The notes under the pieces were generated by a model, which worked only from the letters and a program-made list of their open reading frames with translations, searched no databases and was not told where the DNA came from. A stretch of 51,933 nucleotides of DNA from Myxococcota bacterium. GTDB taxonomy: Bacteria; Myxococcota_A; UBA796; JAJRTE01. Location: positions 1 to 51,933 of the forward strand of contig JAJRTE010000275.1 of assembly GCA_024278455.1 (NCBI GenBank), written 5' to 3'. Below, one piece after another: positions 1-7,847 of this stretch. Position 1 is the stretch's first letter. Each line of letters begins with the position of its first letter. The translations under genes and the position numbers were made by a program.

Positions 1-618
1 CGCGTTCAGGCACTCCGCCTTCAACCGCCACGGGGACCAGCGCCCTGGCTTCATCAGGGCGCCGAACGCCCCCGAAAGCGCCCCTCCCTTCTTCACGTAT
101 CGAGCCGCACTCAGATTCGGCAGCCCGACCGTCAGATAGGTCAGTTCCAGAAAGGTCTTCCCGAGCACCTCGTGCCGGTACACCACTTCCCCCAACCCCA
201 CCTCCGCTTTGAACAAGTATAGCACGACGGGAACCAGGGGTAGACGATATCGCGTCCACAGGGCCTCGTAGTAGACCATTAGCCGCTCGCCGATCGAGAC
301 CGGTTTGCGCCCCTCCCTGTTCCCAGCCGGCTCGTCTCCGGCCTCATCCCGGCTCGCACGGGACACACGGGTCCGTCCTTGACGGTCCTCGACCTCCACC
401 AGGAAGAGAAACAGCGTCTGTTCCCCGCCTCGTTCCCGTAGCTTCGCAAGAATGTCCGACTCCCTGCGAAATCCGCTGGGAATGTCCGTGAACACCTCCT
501 TGTCCAGGAACTCGAGGCTCGAGAAATCTATCTGCTCGGCCATGGCGGGGAAGAACAACTGGATGAACGCGTCGAGCCTGGCGCGAACAAGCTGCTTGAA
601 CGTCTGGTCATGGTCCAT
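1..618 (-). CDS. Rpn-family PD-(D/E)XK nuclease / transposase-like protein, 3' end off window
   Basis: The frame runs off the left edge; 206 residues are visible. It opens MDHDQTFKQL, then a stretch like 'SLEFLDKEVFTD' (residues 34-45), the usual start of the Rpn/YhgA-like nuclease-transposase family. Candidate PD-(D/E)XK residues are E53/D55 in 'ESDILAK' and E75/E77 in 'VEVEDRQ'. Family members are recombination-promoting endonucleases or domesticated transposases. An Arg/Glu-rich stretch at about residues 81-108 looks like an insertion after the second motif. The ATG at 618-616 has a strong GGAGGGGG ribosome site 8 bases upstream, so the start is secure. The promoter at 734-762 probably serves it. 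No terminal inverted repeats are visible on this side, so present mobility cannot be judged. Confidence 0.8.
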   Translation of the reverse strand, partial: MDHDQTFKQLVRARLDAFIQLFFPAMAEQIDFSSLEFLDKEVFTDIPSGFRRESDILAKLRERGGEQTLFLFLVEVEDRQGRTRVSRASRDEAGDEPAGNREGRKPVSIGERLMVYYEALWTRYRLPLVPVVLYLFKAEVGLGEVVYRHEVLGKTFLELTYLTVGLPNLSAARYVKKGGALSGAFGALMKPGRWSPWRLKAECLNA

Positions 619-733
619 GCAACCCCCTCCTGACGGCGGAGCGCCGAGTGACGGCCGCGTGCGATCGATGACCTGCTGTCGAACAGACCGGCACCGATGT
701 CGCGAACGACGCCCATGTCGCAACTGGCACACA

Positions 734-762
734 GTTATATCATGGACACCAAGCGGGTGCAA
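734..762 (-). promoter_or_regulatory. Putative sigma-70 promoter for the Rpn-family gene
   Basis: On the minus strand TTGCAC (762-757) and TATAAC (739-734) are separated by 17 bases. The -10 matches the consensus at five of six positions and the -35 at three. The predicted leader to the ATG at 618 is about 110 bases. Confidence 0.45.
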
Positions 763-888
763 GATCCCATGGCATCGGCAGAAGTCAGCGGCCTGGTTCG
801 TGCTCGAACCGAAGTCCGTGCCCGAAAACCCTCAAAATGGCTGCACCCTGTCCAGCGTCCTTCGCCGCTTCGGGTGCGAAGGGTGCGC

Positions 889-917
889 TTGACATGGGGG
901 CTCGAACGGGCTAGGAC
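889..917 (+). promoter_or_regulatory. Putative sigma-70 promoter for the SRPBCC gene
   Basis: A perfect TTGACA (889-894) is followed after 17 bases by TAGGAC (912-917), about 30 bases upstream of the start at 948. The -10 is weak, matching three of six positions. Confidence 0.5.
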
Positions 918-947
918 TCTTGAAAAACGAAGCAGCAGGAGGTGAGC

Positions 948-1421
948 ATGGCCTGGATCAAGGGGACAGAGAGACAGCAACGGGTTATTCATGCCCCTCT
1001 CCCCGACGTGTACGCCTTCTTCGTGTCGCCAGCTCGACGCTCGGAAGCCTTCGACGATATCCAGGAACGGCACGCCATCGATGCCTCCTGCGAGCGATGG
1101 ATCATGGCACCCCGGACAGCCTTGAAAGTCACGGTCCAACCGGACTACACGACGCGGTACACGGGGAACGGGACCGACAGCATCACCTGGGAACCCGCCG
1201 CGGAAGGAACCACCCGTACCCGCGGACGCGCCACGCTCGAGGCACTGGATGCACAGAGAACCCGCGTCGACTACGAGGAGACGATCACATCCGACCTCCC
1301 AATACCTCGCCTGATGGTCAAGGTGTTCGAGCCCATCGTCGCCCTCGAGATCAAGAAAGGGGTACGCGACTTCCTCGCCCGGGCCAGTCGCATCCTGGAA
1401 GCAGGGTCTCGAGGCTGTTGA
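948..1421 (+). CDS. SRPBCC (START/polyketide-cyclase-like) family protein
   Basis: A 157-residue soluble protein. The N-terminal 'RQQRVIHAPLPDVYAFF' is the typical first strand and helix of the helix-grip fold. A central antiparallel-strand region follows ('RYTGNGTDSITWEP'), and the C-terminal amphipathic helix covers the last 35 residues. Such proteins bind hydrophobic ligands in a central cavity; the ligand cannot be inferred here. The ATG at 948 is chosen because AGGAGG lies five bases before it; a GTG at 942 would overlap that ribosome site. The gene has its own promoter at 889-917 and is followed by a palindrome before the PAP2 gene, so it is probably monocistronic. Confidence 0.75.
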   Translation: MAWIKGTERQQRVIHAPLPDVYAFFVSPARRSEAFDDIQERHAIDASCERWIMAPRTALKVTVQPDYTTRYTGNGTDSITWEPAAEGTTRTRGRATLEALDAQRTRVDYEETITSDLPIPRLMVKVFEPIVALEIKKGVRDFLARASRILEAGSRGC

Positions 1422-1455
1422 CGACGGCCCTGGCGTGACAAGATTGCAGATGCTC

Positions 1456-1485
1456 TTGAAGGTCATGCATCCATCGTGTTATGAT
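1456..1485 (+). promoter_or_regulatory. Putative sigma-70 promoter for the PAP2 gene
   Basis: TTGAAG (1456-1461) and TATGAT (1480-1485) are separated by 18 bases; the -10 matches at five of six positions. The -10 lies inside a perfect inverted repeat (1467-1491). The predicted leader to the ATG at 1602 is about 110 bases. Confidence 0.55.
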
Positions 1486-1491
1486 GGATGC
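1467..1491. repeat. Perfect 9-bp inverted repeat overlapping a -10 box
   Basis: The arms GCATCCATC (1467-1475) and GATGGATGC (1483-1491) are perfect reverse complements with a 7-base spacer. There is no T-tract, so it is not a classical terminator. It covers the spacer and -10 of the PAP2 promoter, the expected layout of a dimeric repressor operator; a transcript hairpin is the alternative. Confidence 0.6.
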
Positions 1492-1601
1492 GCGGGACAG
1501 GGTCCCGACACCACACCCCGTTGCGGCGTCGGCCGAGACGTTCGGTGTCTGCTCCGACGCTTCTTGGCGCTGCGCCCGGACCTGCCTGGAGGGGGAAGCT
1601 G

Positions 1602-2582
1602 ATGGTCGATCTCACGGAGAGACTGGAAGGTGGCCTCCTGGCGCTGAAACGCAGAACGGTCGGCGTCACGAGCGGTTGGCAACGGTGGCTGCTCTCCTAT
1701 TCGCTGCCGGACTGGATCCTGGTTGTGTACCTGGTCCCCATCGGCGTGGCGGTGGGGCTGAGATCTCCTCGAGGGTGGTCGGATCCGCTGGCCATGCTGC
1801 CACTTTTCTCCATCGTCATCTACATGGCCTGGGCGAGGGCGTATCACTCGAGGTGGAGCGGTCGTGGCTGGGTGCGGACCCTGTATCACGCAACCGGTAT
1901 CCCCACCCTGGCGCTGACCTACTTCCACCTCCGTTCCATCATTCCCACCGTGAACGCCTACGAGGCCGACAAGGCGCTCGCCGCGGCAGACCTGCGGCTC
2001 CTGCCCCAGTATGCCAGCGTGTCGCTCGAGCGGTTTGCGAACCTGTTCACGGTCGAGTGGTTCTCGTTCTTCTACCAGCTCTATATCTATCTCGGCGGGC
2101 TGTTCCTTCTGGCGATGGTGTTCCTGGATCGCGACCGGGAACGCCAGGGACACTTCGCCGCCGGCGTGCTGCTGCTCATGCTCGGGCACCTCACCTACCT
2201 GTTCGTGCCTGCTCGAGGCCCCTGGCACTTCCTGGAGCACGTCCACGCCGGCCCGTTGCCGGGCGGACCCATTTTCCGCCACGTGATGGCGACACAGATT
2301 CACGCAGGGCCGGGACTGGACGCCTTTCCGTCCCTCCACACCGCGATAACCCTCTACCTCGTGCTGTTTGCACATCACTACTGGCCACGAGTCCGTTGGG
2401 CCGGCTACTTCATCGCTTCCCAGGTCATTATCGCCACCGTATTCCTCCGGTTCCACTACGTCGTGGACGTGATTGCCGGGTTCGCCTTCGGATTGCTCGT
2501 CTTCTCGGTCACCCCGAACCTCGTCGCCTGGTACCGACGCATCAGGATGGCAGCCGGGGTGGACGCATCGGACCCCTGGTAG
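1602..2582 (+). CDS. PAP2-superfamily integral membrane phosphatase/transferase
   Basis: A 326-residue membrane protein with about six hydrophobic segments. The PAP2 catalytic signature is present: 'ARGP' near residue 203, 'PSLHT' near 243-247 and 'FHYVVDVIAGF' near 285-295, giving the Arg, His and the His/Asp pair of the phosphohistidine mechanism. PAP2 proteins of this layout dephosphorylate or transfer head groups on lipid phosphates such as phosphatidate, undecaprenyl pyrophosphate or inositol phospholipids at the membrane; the substrate is not evident. The ATG at 1602 has a GGAGGGGG ribosome site six bases upstream. The in-frame extension back to 1488 is Arg/Pro-rich, unlike a membrane protein N-terminus, so it is excluded. 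The gene ends in TAG. Confidence 0.85.
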   Translation: MVDLTERLEGGLLALKRRTVGVTSGWQRWLLSYSLPDWILVVYLVPIGVAVGLRSPRGWSDPLAMLPLFSIVIYMAWARAYHSRWSGRGWVRTLYHATGIPTLALTYFHLRSIIPTVNAYEADKALAAADLRLLPQYASVSLERFANLFTVEWFSFFYQLYIYLGGLFLLAMVFLDRDRERQGHFAAGVLLLMLGHLTYLFVPARGPWHFLEHVHAGPLPGGPIFRHVMATQIHAGPGLDAFPSLHTAITLYLVLFAHHYWPRVRWAGYFIASQVIIATVFLRFHYVVDVIAGFAFGLLVFSVTPNLVAWYRRIRMAAGVDASDPW

Positions 2583-2888
2583 CATGCGCATCCCGTTGTC
2601 CCCCCCCGTTTCGACCTCCACCCGGCCTGTGCACACGCAACGCACTTCCACAATTGCCTTCCAGCGGGCGATCGGTCAGCACTGCCGAAACCTGGTGCAG
2701 CTTGACCCCGGGCACATCGTGGTTGACAAGGCTGTTCCCTTGACACATGATTCCTCTTTCTCCCGCCGGATGTCTCGTGCACGTGCCGGAGTGCCTCCGG
2801 CCCGGGGGTCCTGGGTATCGTTTCCGGGGGGGCAGAGAGAAGGCAATTCAGCGGTCAACAATCAGGCAGTTGAGAGGAGCACTATCCG
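2583..2888 (+). other. Intergenic region with leader of the AdoHcy hydrolase gene
   Basis: This 306-base gap contains the ahcY promoter (2723-2751) and a leader of about 130 bases. The leader holds a perfect 7-bp hairpin, GCCGGAG (2785-2791) and CTCCGGC (2795-2801) with a 3-base loop, followed by G/C-rich runs. By eye it does not match the SAH riboswitch core. The first 130 bases show nothing recognisable. Confidence 0.5.
2723..2751 (+). promoter_or_regulatory. Putative sigma-70 promoter of ahcY
   Basis: A perfect TTGACA (2723-2728), a 17-base spacer and CATGAT (2746-2751, four of six). A second TTGACA lies at 2740-2745 within the spacer and has no good -10 partner. Confidence 0.6.
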
Positions 2889-4154
2889 ATGACGACGGGA
2901 AGCAACTTCAAGGTAAAAGATCTGTCCATGGCGGAAGACGGACAGATGAAGATCGAATGGGCGGAGTCGAGAATGCCCGTCCTGATGGCATTGCGGGAGA
3001 AATACCGCGAGAGTCAGCCGCTCAAGGGGCAGCGCATCGCCGGGTGCCTGCACGTGACCAAGGAAACCGCCGTTCTGATCCGCACGCTCAAGGCGGCAGG
3101 GGCCGAAGTGGCCTGGTCAGGTTGCAATCCCCTCTCGACACAGGACGACGTGGCCGCCGCGCTCGCCGCGGACGGCATTTCCGTCTACGCCTGGCATGGG
3201 CTGAGCGTTGAAGAATTCTACTGGGCCATCGACCGCACACTGGACTTCAAGCCCACGCTCACCCTGGACGACGGCGCGGATCTCATCATGCGCGTTCACA
3301 CCAAGCACCTCGAGCTTGCCCCCGGCATCCTTGGGGGCACCGAGGAGACGACCACCGGCGTCCACCGTCTCCGGGCCATGGCCAAGGACGGCAAGCTTCT
3401 CTACCCGATCCTGGCCGTCAACGATGCCGAGACCAAGTGGGACTTCGACAACGTCTACGGCACCGGGCAGTCATCCATCGACGGCATCCTGCGCGCCACG
3501 TCCGTGCTGCTCGCGGGCAAGAACTTCGTCGTGGCCGGGTACGGCCACTGCGGCAAGGGCACGGCGGCTCGAGCCAAGGGGATGGGCTGCAACGTCATCG
3601 TGACCGAAGTCAAACCCACAGCCGCGCTCAAGGCGACGCTCGAGGGCATGCGGGTCATGACGATGGACGAGGCGGCAGCGGTCGGTGACATCTTCATCAC
3701 GGCCACCGGCATGCGGGACGTCCTCGTCGGGCGCCACTTCGAGCGCATGAAGGACGGTGCCATCCTCTGCAACACGGGCCACTACGATGTGGAGATCGAT
3801 ATCGCGGCCCTCAACGAGATGGCCACATCGAAGCGCACCATCCGGCCCAACTGCGACGAGTACGTCATGAACGACGGGCGCAGGCTGTACTTGCTGGCGA
3901 ACGGGCGACTCGTCAACCTGGCCGCGGCGGAGGGTCACCCGAGCGAGGTGATGGACATGTCGTTCGCCAACCAGTTCCTCGGAATGCTGCGCATGGCGAA
4001 GGAGGGTGGGAATCTGGACAAGACCGTCCACGACGTCTCACCGGAGCAGGACCAGGAGTTGGCGTCTATCAAGCTCGAGACCATGGGGCTTTCGATCGAT
4101 AGGCTCACGCCCGAGCAGGTGGCCTACGCGACCGACTACCTCCAGGGGACCTGA
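2889..4154 (+). CDS. ahcY: S-adenosyl-L-homocysteine hydrolase (adenosylhomocysteinase)
   Basis: A 421-residue cytoplasmic enzyme that reversibly splits S-adenosylhomocysteine into adenosine and homocysteine, clearing the product inhibitor of methyltransferases. The N-terminal substrate domain has 'IAGCLHVTKETAVLI' and 'NPLSTQDDVAAAL'. The NAD-binding glycine motif GYGHCGKG is near residues 216-223, and 'ILCNTGHYDVEID' follows. The length fits the compact bacterial/archaeal class without the 40-residue insertion of eukaryotic-type enzymes. Its C-terminus ends 'TDYLQGT', without the KPDHYRY-type tail of the long class. The ATG follows a GAGAGGAG site about 10 bases upstream. The GT-C gene begins 46 bases downstream and may be cotranscribed. 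Confidence 0.95.
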   Translation: MTTGSNFKVKDLSMAEDGQMKIEWAESRMPVLMALREKYRESQPLKGQRIAGCLHVTKETAVLIRTLKAAGAEVAWSGCNPLSTQDDVAAALAADGISVYAWHGLSVEEFYWAIDRTLDFKPTLTLDDGADLIMRVHTKHLELAPGILGGTEETTTGVHRLRAMAKDGKLLYPILAVNDAETKWDFDNVYGTGQSSIDGILRATSVLLAGKNFVVAGYGHCGKGTAARAKGMGCNVIVTEVKPTAALKATLEGMRVMTMDEAAAVGDIFITATGMRDVLVGRHFERMKDGAILCNTGHYDVEIDIAALNEMATSKRTIRPNCDEYVMNDGRRLYLLANGRLVNLAAAEGHPSEVMDMSFANQFLGMLRMAKEGGNLDKTVHDVSPEQDQELASIKLETMGLSIDRLTPEQVAYATDYLQGT

Positions 4155-4200
4155 TCCTCGTGTCCTTGACGCCCGATCTCCCCCCTCGTATCATGCGGGC

Positions 4201-6030
4201 ATGGAGAGAAACGACTACCTGTGGGCCGCTTCTGCCTGCATCCTGCTCGCGGGCTACCTCGCGCTGTGCCTCACGACACTGGCCACGACCGCGCCCACGT
4301 TCGACGAGGTAGCCCACCTGCCGGCGGGGTACGCCTCCCTGGTCAGTGGACACCAGGTATTGAATCCGGAACACCCACCCCTTGCCAAGAAACTGGCCGC
4401 CTTGGGCCTGCTCGCCGTCGTCCAGCCCACCTCGAGGCTCGAGCAGGCCTGGTCCCGAATGGATGAGTGGGAATTCGGTCGCTATTTCCTCTTTCAAGGG
4501 GTACACGACCCGCAGCGGCTGATGGCAGCGGGCAGGATTCCCATGGTCGCCCTGGGCCTGCTCGGTTGCCTCGTCGTCCTGTGGTGGTCCCGGGAACGTC
4601 ACGGATGGCCCGGCGCTCTCACCTCGCTCGCCCTCTGTTCCCTGTCACCGACCATCCTGGCGCACGCGCGGCTCGTCACGACCGACGTCCCGGTGGCGGC
4701 CTTCGGCACCCTGGCCGCCTACCTGGCGTGGCGCCACGCGCGGCAACCCCGGTTGAACACGGCAGTAGCCGCGGGCCTGGCGTTGGGCGCGGCCATGGCT
4801 ACCAAGTTCACCGGTATCCTGTTCGCGCCATCGCTGCTCCTGGCGGCGATCCTGGCGAAGGTGGTGCAGCGACGGCGTCTCGAGCGTACAAGACACGGTC
4901 GAGAGGAGAGGCTGGCGCGCGGAGGCCCGGCGTCCTCCTCGACCGGAGGTCCCGAAGGCCGCTCCTCGCCGCGTGCCGCACCGGCTGATTCCCGGGGGTC
5001 ACACGGCAGCTCCCTGGCTGCTCTCGCTGATGGTTCAGCAGCGACCGGTTGCGATGGTCCGATGTCCACGGCCCGGGATCTCGCCGCATGTTGGGGCGCC
5101 GCGGTCGCCGTGGTGGCGATGAGCTATGGCTGGCCGCCGCAGATGGAGGACTACCTCGCGGGATTCTCGAGCGTCGGGTTCAACCACACTCCGGGATACG
5201 AGTTCTACCTGCTCGGCCGGTTCAGCGCCGAGGGCTTCATGGCCTACTTCCCCGTCGCGCTGTTGCTGAAGAGTTCACCGGTCTTGCTGGTTGTCCTCGC
5301 GTTGCAACTGGCTCTACCTCTCGCCCGGCGAGTGCGACAGGGAAGCCGCGTTCCGGCGGTTTACTCTCGAGTGGAAGATGTTCCTTCGTGGCCCTTTCTG
5401 GCTCTCCCCGCCCTTGTCTACTTCGTCTTCATCGTGCTCGAGGCGCCCGAAATCGGTGTTCGATACGCGATCCCGGTGCTTCCTTTTCTCTTCATCGGCG
5501 CCGGCGCGGTCGGGGAAGCGCTATGGCGGGTGAAGGCCGGGCGCGTGTTGCTCGCGATACTTGCCGCCTGGCAATGCCACGTCGCAATGACCGCCTGGCC
5601 GGACCCGATATCCTATTTCAACGGGCTTTGGGGCTGTGGCGACACGAACGCCATCGCCTGCCTCGACGACTCGAACCTGGACTGGGGCCAGGATCTGGTA
5701 AGCATTTCGAGGGTCCTCGAAACGTTGCGCGATCCGAACGAGACTGTGCGGTTGCTCTACTTCGGTACCGCGGATCCTCGAGCCTACCTGCGCCATTTTC
5801 GCGCCATGCGGCCGGAGGAACTCCTCGAGCCTGCCCAGGCCCTCTACGTCGTCAGCGTCCACCGCCTGCACCGCGTGATCCACGACACTGGCGTGGATTG
5901 GTTTTCGAGGTACACCCCGGTGGCACGAGTGGGCCGGACATGCCTGGTCTACGACTTCCGTGCAGGACGGCGTGCTGGCCGGGGAACACCGCTCCAGGAA
6001 GAGCCCGGCGAGCGCGGGGGCGGGCTGTGA
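4201..6030 (+). CDS. GT-C fold membrane glycosyltransferase (PMT/ArnT-like)
   Basis: A 609-residue polytopic protein. Hallmarks of GT-C dolichyl/polyprenyl-phosphate-sugar transferases are visible: 'TFDEVAHLPAG' near residues 33-43, giving the catalytic acidic loop after the first membrane segment, and 'NPEHPPLAK' near 57-65. Several hydrophobic helices follow. The C-terminal 'YFNGLWGC' and 'DDSNLDWGQDL' stretches are typical of this subfamily, which moves a sugar from a polyprenyl carrier onto protein or lipid on the periplasmic face. Residues about 219-296 form a hydrophilic Arg/Gly/Ser-rich insertion between membrane segments. The ATG at 4201 starts a clean membrane segment, but its ribosome site is weak. 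Acceptor and sugar are unknown. Confidence 0.8.
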   Translation: MERNDYLWAASACILLAGYLALCLTTLATTAPTFDEVAHLPAGYASLVSGHQVLNPEHPPLAKKLAALGLLAVVQPTSRLEQAWSRMDEWEFGRYFLFQGVHDPQRLMAAGRIPMVALGLLGCLVVLWWSRERHGWPGALTSLALCSLSPTILAHARLVTTDVPVAAFGTLAAYLAWRHARQPRLNTAVAAGLALGAAMATKFTGILFAPSLLLAAILAKVVQRRRLERTRHGREERLARGGPASSSTGGPEGRSSPRAAPADSRGSHGSSLAALADGSAATGCDGPMSTARDLAACWGAAVAVVAMSYGWPPQMEDYLAGFSSVGFNHTPGYEFYLLGRFSAEGFMAYFPVALLLKSSPVLLVVLALQLALPLARRVRQGSRVPAVYSRVEDVPSWPFLALPALVYFVFIVLEAPEIGVRYAIPVLPFLFIGAGAVGEALWRVKAGRVLLAILAAWQCHVAMTAWPDPISYFNGLWGCGDTNAIACLDDSNLDWGQDLVSISRVLETLRDPNETVRLLYFGTADPRAYLRHFRAMRPEELLEPAQALYVVSVHRLHRVIHDTGVDWFSRYTPVARVGRTCLVYDFRAGRRAGRGTPLQEEPGERGGGL

Positions 6031-6129
6031 ATTCGCTTGCCAGCGGGACGAGCGACTGGCCAGAGCCGAAACCTCGATTCCCTCCACCACGAGAATCCAG
6101 GCCGAAAGGGGAGGCTGCTGCCGAATCTG

Positions 6130-6159
6130 TTGTCATGGAAGGCTGAGTTGCGCTACCAT
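6130..6159 (+). promoter_or_regulatory. Possible promoter for the AgmX/PglI-domain gene
   Basis: TTGTCA (6130-6135), an 18-base spacer and TACCAT (6154-6159) lie in the 266-base gap before the gene at 6297. The similarity to consensus is moderate. Confidence 0.35.
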
Positions 6160-6296
6160 GGATTCGCAACCTGGACTGTCGCACGCGGCACCACGGACAG
6201 CTTCTGTCCCGCTGTCCGGCGGTCCTGGAGGGAACCCGGCGCCTGGACAAGAGCCACGGGCACAATCGGTTGCACCCGTCAGGAGACCCAACGAAG

Positions 6297-7763
6297 ATGC
6301 GCTTGCGCTCGAGAACGTCGCTGCCACTGCTTGCCTTCTGTGTGATGTGTTGGACTACTCGTCCTGGACCGCGCATTTGGGCGGCACCGGACACGGGTGC
6401 CCGTGTGGTCTCCTCGAGCCGGGTGGCGCATGCCCCCGCGTCCCCTGGATCGAGGACCCCGGCACCGGCGAAACCCGAAGCGTCAAACTCCCGCACCCGG
6501 GTCTCCGCCATCACCGGAGTGCGCTGGAAGTACGTCGGACCGGTACTGACACCGGCGTGCCCTCGAGTCGTGGCAGCGACGCGCTACGGCGACGGTCTGG
6601 TGGCGGTGGGGTTCGAGCGAGTGGGCGAACAGACATCGGCGGCTACGGTGATTTGGGACCCCCGAACATCGACAGCGCTCGAGGAACTTGCCAAACCGGT
6701 GCCGCTGTCCATGCTGGATCCGCACGGCAACCTTTCAGGCCTGAGCCCCCGCGGCGACGTGATGCGGCAGGTCATCCATCAGCGGTTGCCGGACGGAACA
6801 TACGCCATGCGGATCGTCGTGTTGCCGCGGCCCACGTCGGCGAGTGCGAACGAACCCTACCTCGTGCTCCCGGCGAAGCAAGCCCCCGATGGCGCCCTGA
6901 TCCTGCTGGGGTCCGGACGGGATCGTTTCTACCGTATCAACCCTGCCCTGGGCTCGGTGCGGATGATCCTCCCGAACGAGGCTTTGGAGGTCGTGGACTA
7001 CGACGTCACCGACGACGGTGCCATCCTGGCCATGGATGGCTTCGAGCACAAGCTGTTGTGGCTCGATCTCGATGGCAACGTACTGCGCACCCTCCCCCTG
7101 TCCGCCAACGAACGGGGCGAACCCCGGTTCTACTACCTGAGCGTGGCATCGGCGGAGGGCGAGTCCGCGTGGGTCGGCGCAGCGGTCCGCCAGGACGATG
7201 GCGGATTCGTCCCGGAAATCCAGCGGGTGCGCGGCCAACTCAGGGAACGCCAGCGGCTCATCCGCGGCGACGGTAGCTTCGGCATGCCGGTCGTCGCAGC
7301 CTCGGACGGCCACGGCGGTGTCTATGTCGCGGACGAAGGGGCCTGGCTGTACCATGTTTCCCGTTCCGCTGTCGTGACCCAGGTCTGGCGCGTCCGGCCT
7401 CGAGGTATCGGCGCAGGTGCGGAAGAGGCCAGGTGCGGTGAGGGGCCGTGGTACGTGACCGACTCCGGCACCCTGATGAGTGGCCTGGAGCGCACCTTGG
7501 ACGCCGCCCGCTCCGACCTCGAGGCGTGCTACCAGAGCCTGCGGCAGGTCCAGCCCGAGGCCGCTGGCTCGATTCGCGTGACCTTGACCATTCGAGACCG
7601 GGCCGTGAGCAGCGTGGAAGTCTACGCCAAGGATTTCGAGGACATGGGCCTCGAGAGCTGCGCTTCCACGGCGTTCCGAAAGCTCAGGCTTCCCCCCGGC
7701 AGCGGCAGGCAGGTGATTCGTCTCGAACTCGAGTTCGGCACCCCGGTACAGCCGTCGCGGTAA
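6297..7763 (+). CDS. Secreted protein with C-terminal AgmX/PglI-type domain
   Basis: A 488-residue protein with an N-terminal signal ('LPLLAFCVMCWTT' after three basic residues) and a Pro/Ala/Ser-rich spacer. Residues about 80-370 contain repeated motifs such as 'PDGALILLGSGRDRFYRI', 'DDGAILAMDG' and 'GGVYVADEGAW', which suggest a beta-propeller. The last 90 residues ('LEACYQSL', a central Gly-x-Ile/Leu strand, a second conserved Cys in 'LESCASTAFRKL', then a final beta-strand) match the AgmX/PglI C-terminal domain of myxobacterial gliding and TonB-like proteins. An extracytoplasmic scaffold is likely; the function is unknown. The ATG is chosen over a TTG at 6270 because AGGAG lies 11 bases before it. 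The gene is convergent with the LuxC-like gene. Confidence 0.7.
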   Translation: MRLRSRTSLPLLAFCVMCWTTRPGPRIWAAPDTGARVVSSSRVAHAPASPGSRTPAPAKPEASNSRTRVSAITGVRWKYVGPVLTPACPRVVAATRYGDGLVAVGFERVGEQTSAATVIWDPRTSTALEELAKPVPLSMLDPHGNLSGLSPRGDVMRQVIHQRLPDGTYAMRIVVLPRPTSASANEPYLVLPAKQAPDGALILLGSGRDRFYRINPALGSVRMILPNEALEVVDYDVTDDGAILAMDGFEHKLLWLDLDGNVLRTLPLSANERGEPRFYYLSVASAEGESAWVGAAVRQDDGGFVPEIQRVRGQLRERQRLIRGDGSFGMPVVAASDGHGGVYVADEGAWLYHVSRSAVVTQVWRVRPRGIGAGAEEARCGEGPWYVTDSGTLMSGLERTLDAARSDLEACYQSLRQVQPEAAGSIRVTLTIRDRAVSSVEVYAKDFEDMGLESCASTAFRKLRLPPGSGRQVIRLELEFGTPVQPSR

Positions 7764-7847
7764 CGATCCGTATCCAGGGGTACGACACCGCCCGCTCCCC
7801 GAATCCGCTTCACCCCCGTCACTTGGCGCCTCCGCGATCGTGCACGT

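Larger units (their letters stand above)
619..947. other. Divergent intergenic region
   Basis: This 329-base gap separates the minus-strand nuclease gene from the plus-strand SRPBCC gene. It holds a promoter-like pair for each direction (734-762 minus, 889-917 plus) and no convincing coding sequence. The open frames across it have no ribosome site and no recognisable protein motif. Confidence 0.6.

Noticed and set aside
1..618. Intact insertion sequence at the left edge
   Set aside because: The Rpn-family gene is cut by the window edge and no terminal inverted repeats or target duplication are visible on its 5' side.
2583..2888. Classical SAH riboswitch before ahcY
   Set aside because: The conserved core of the known SAH class could not be matched by eye in this region; left only as an unassigned leader.
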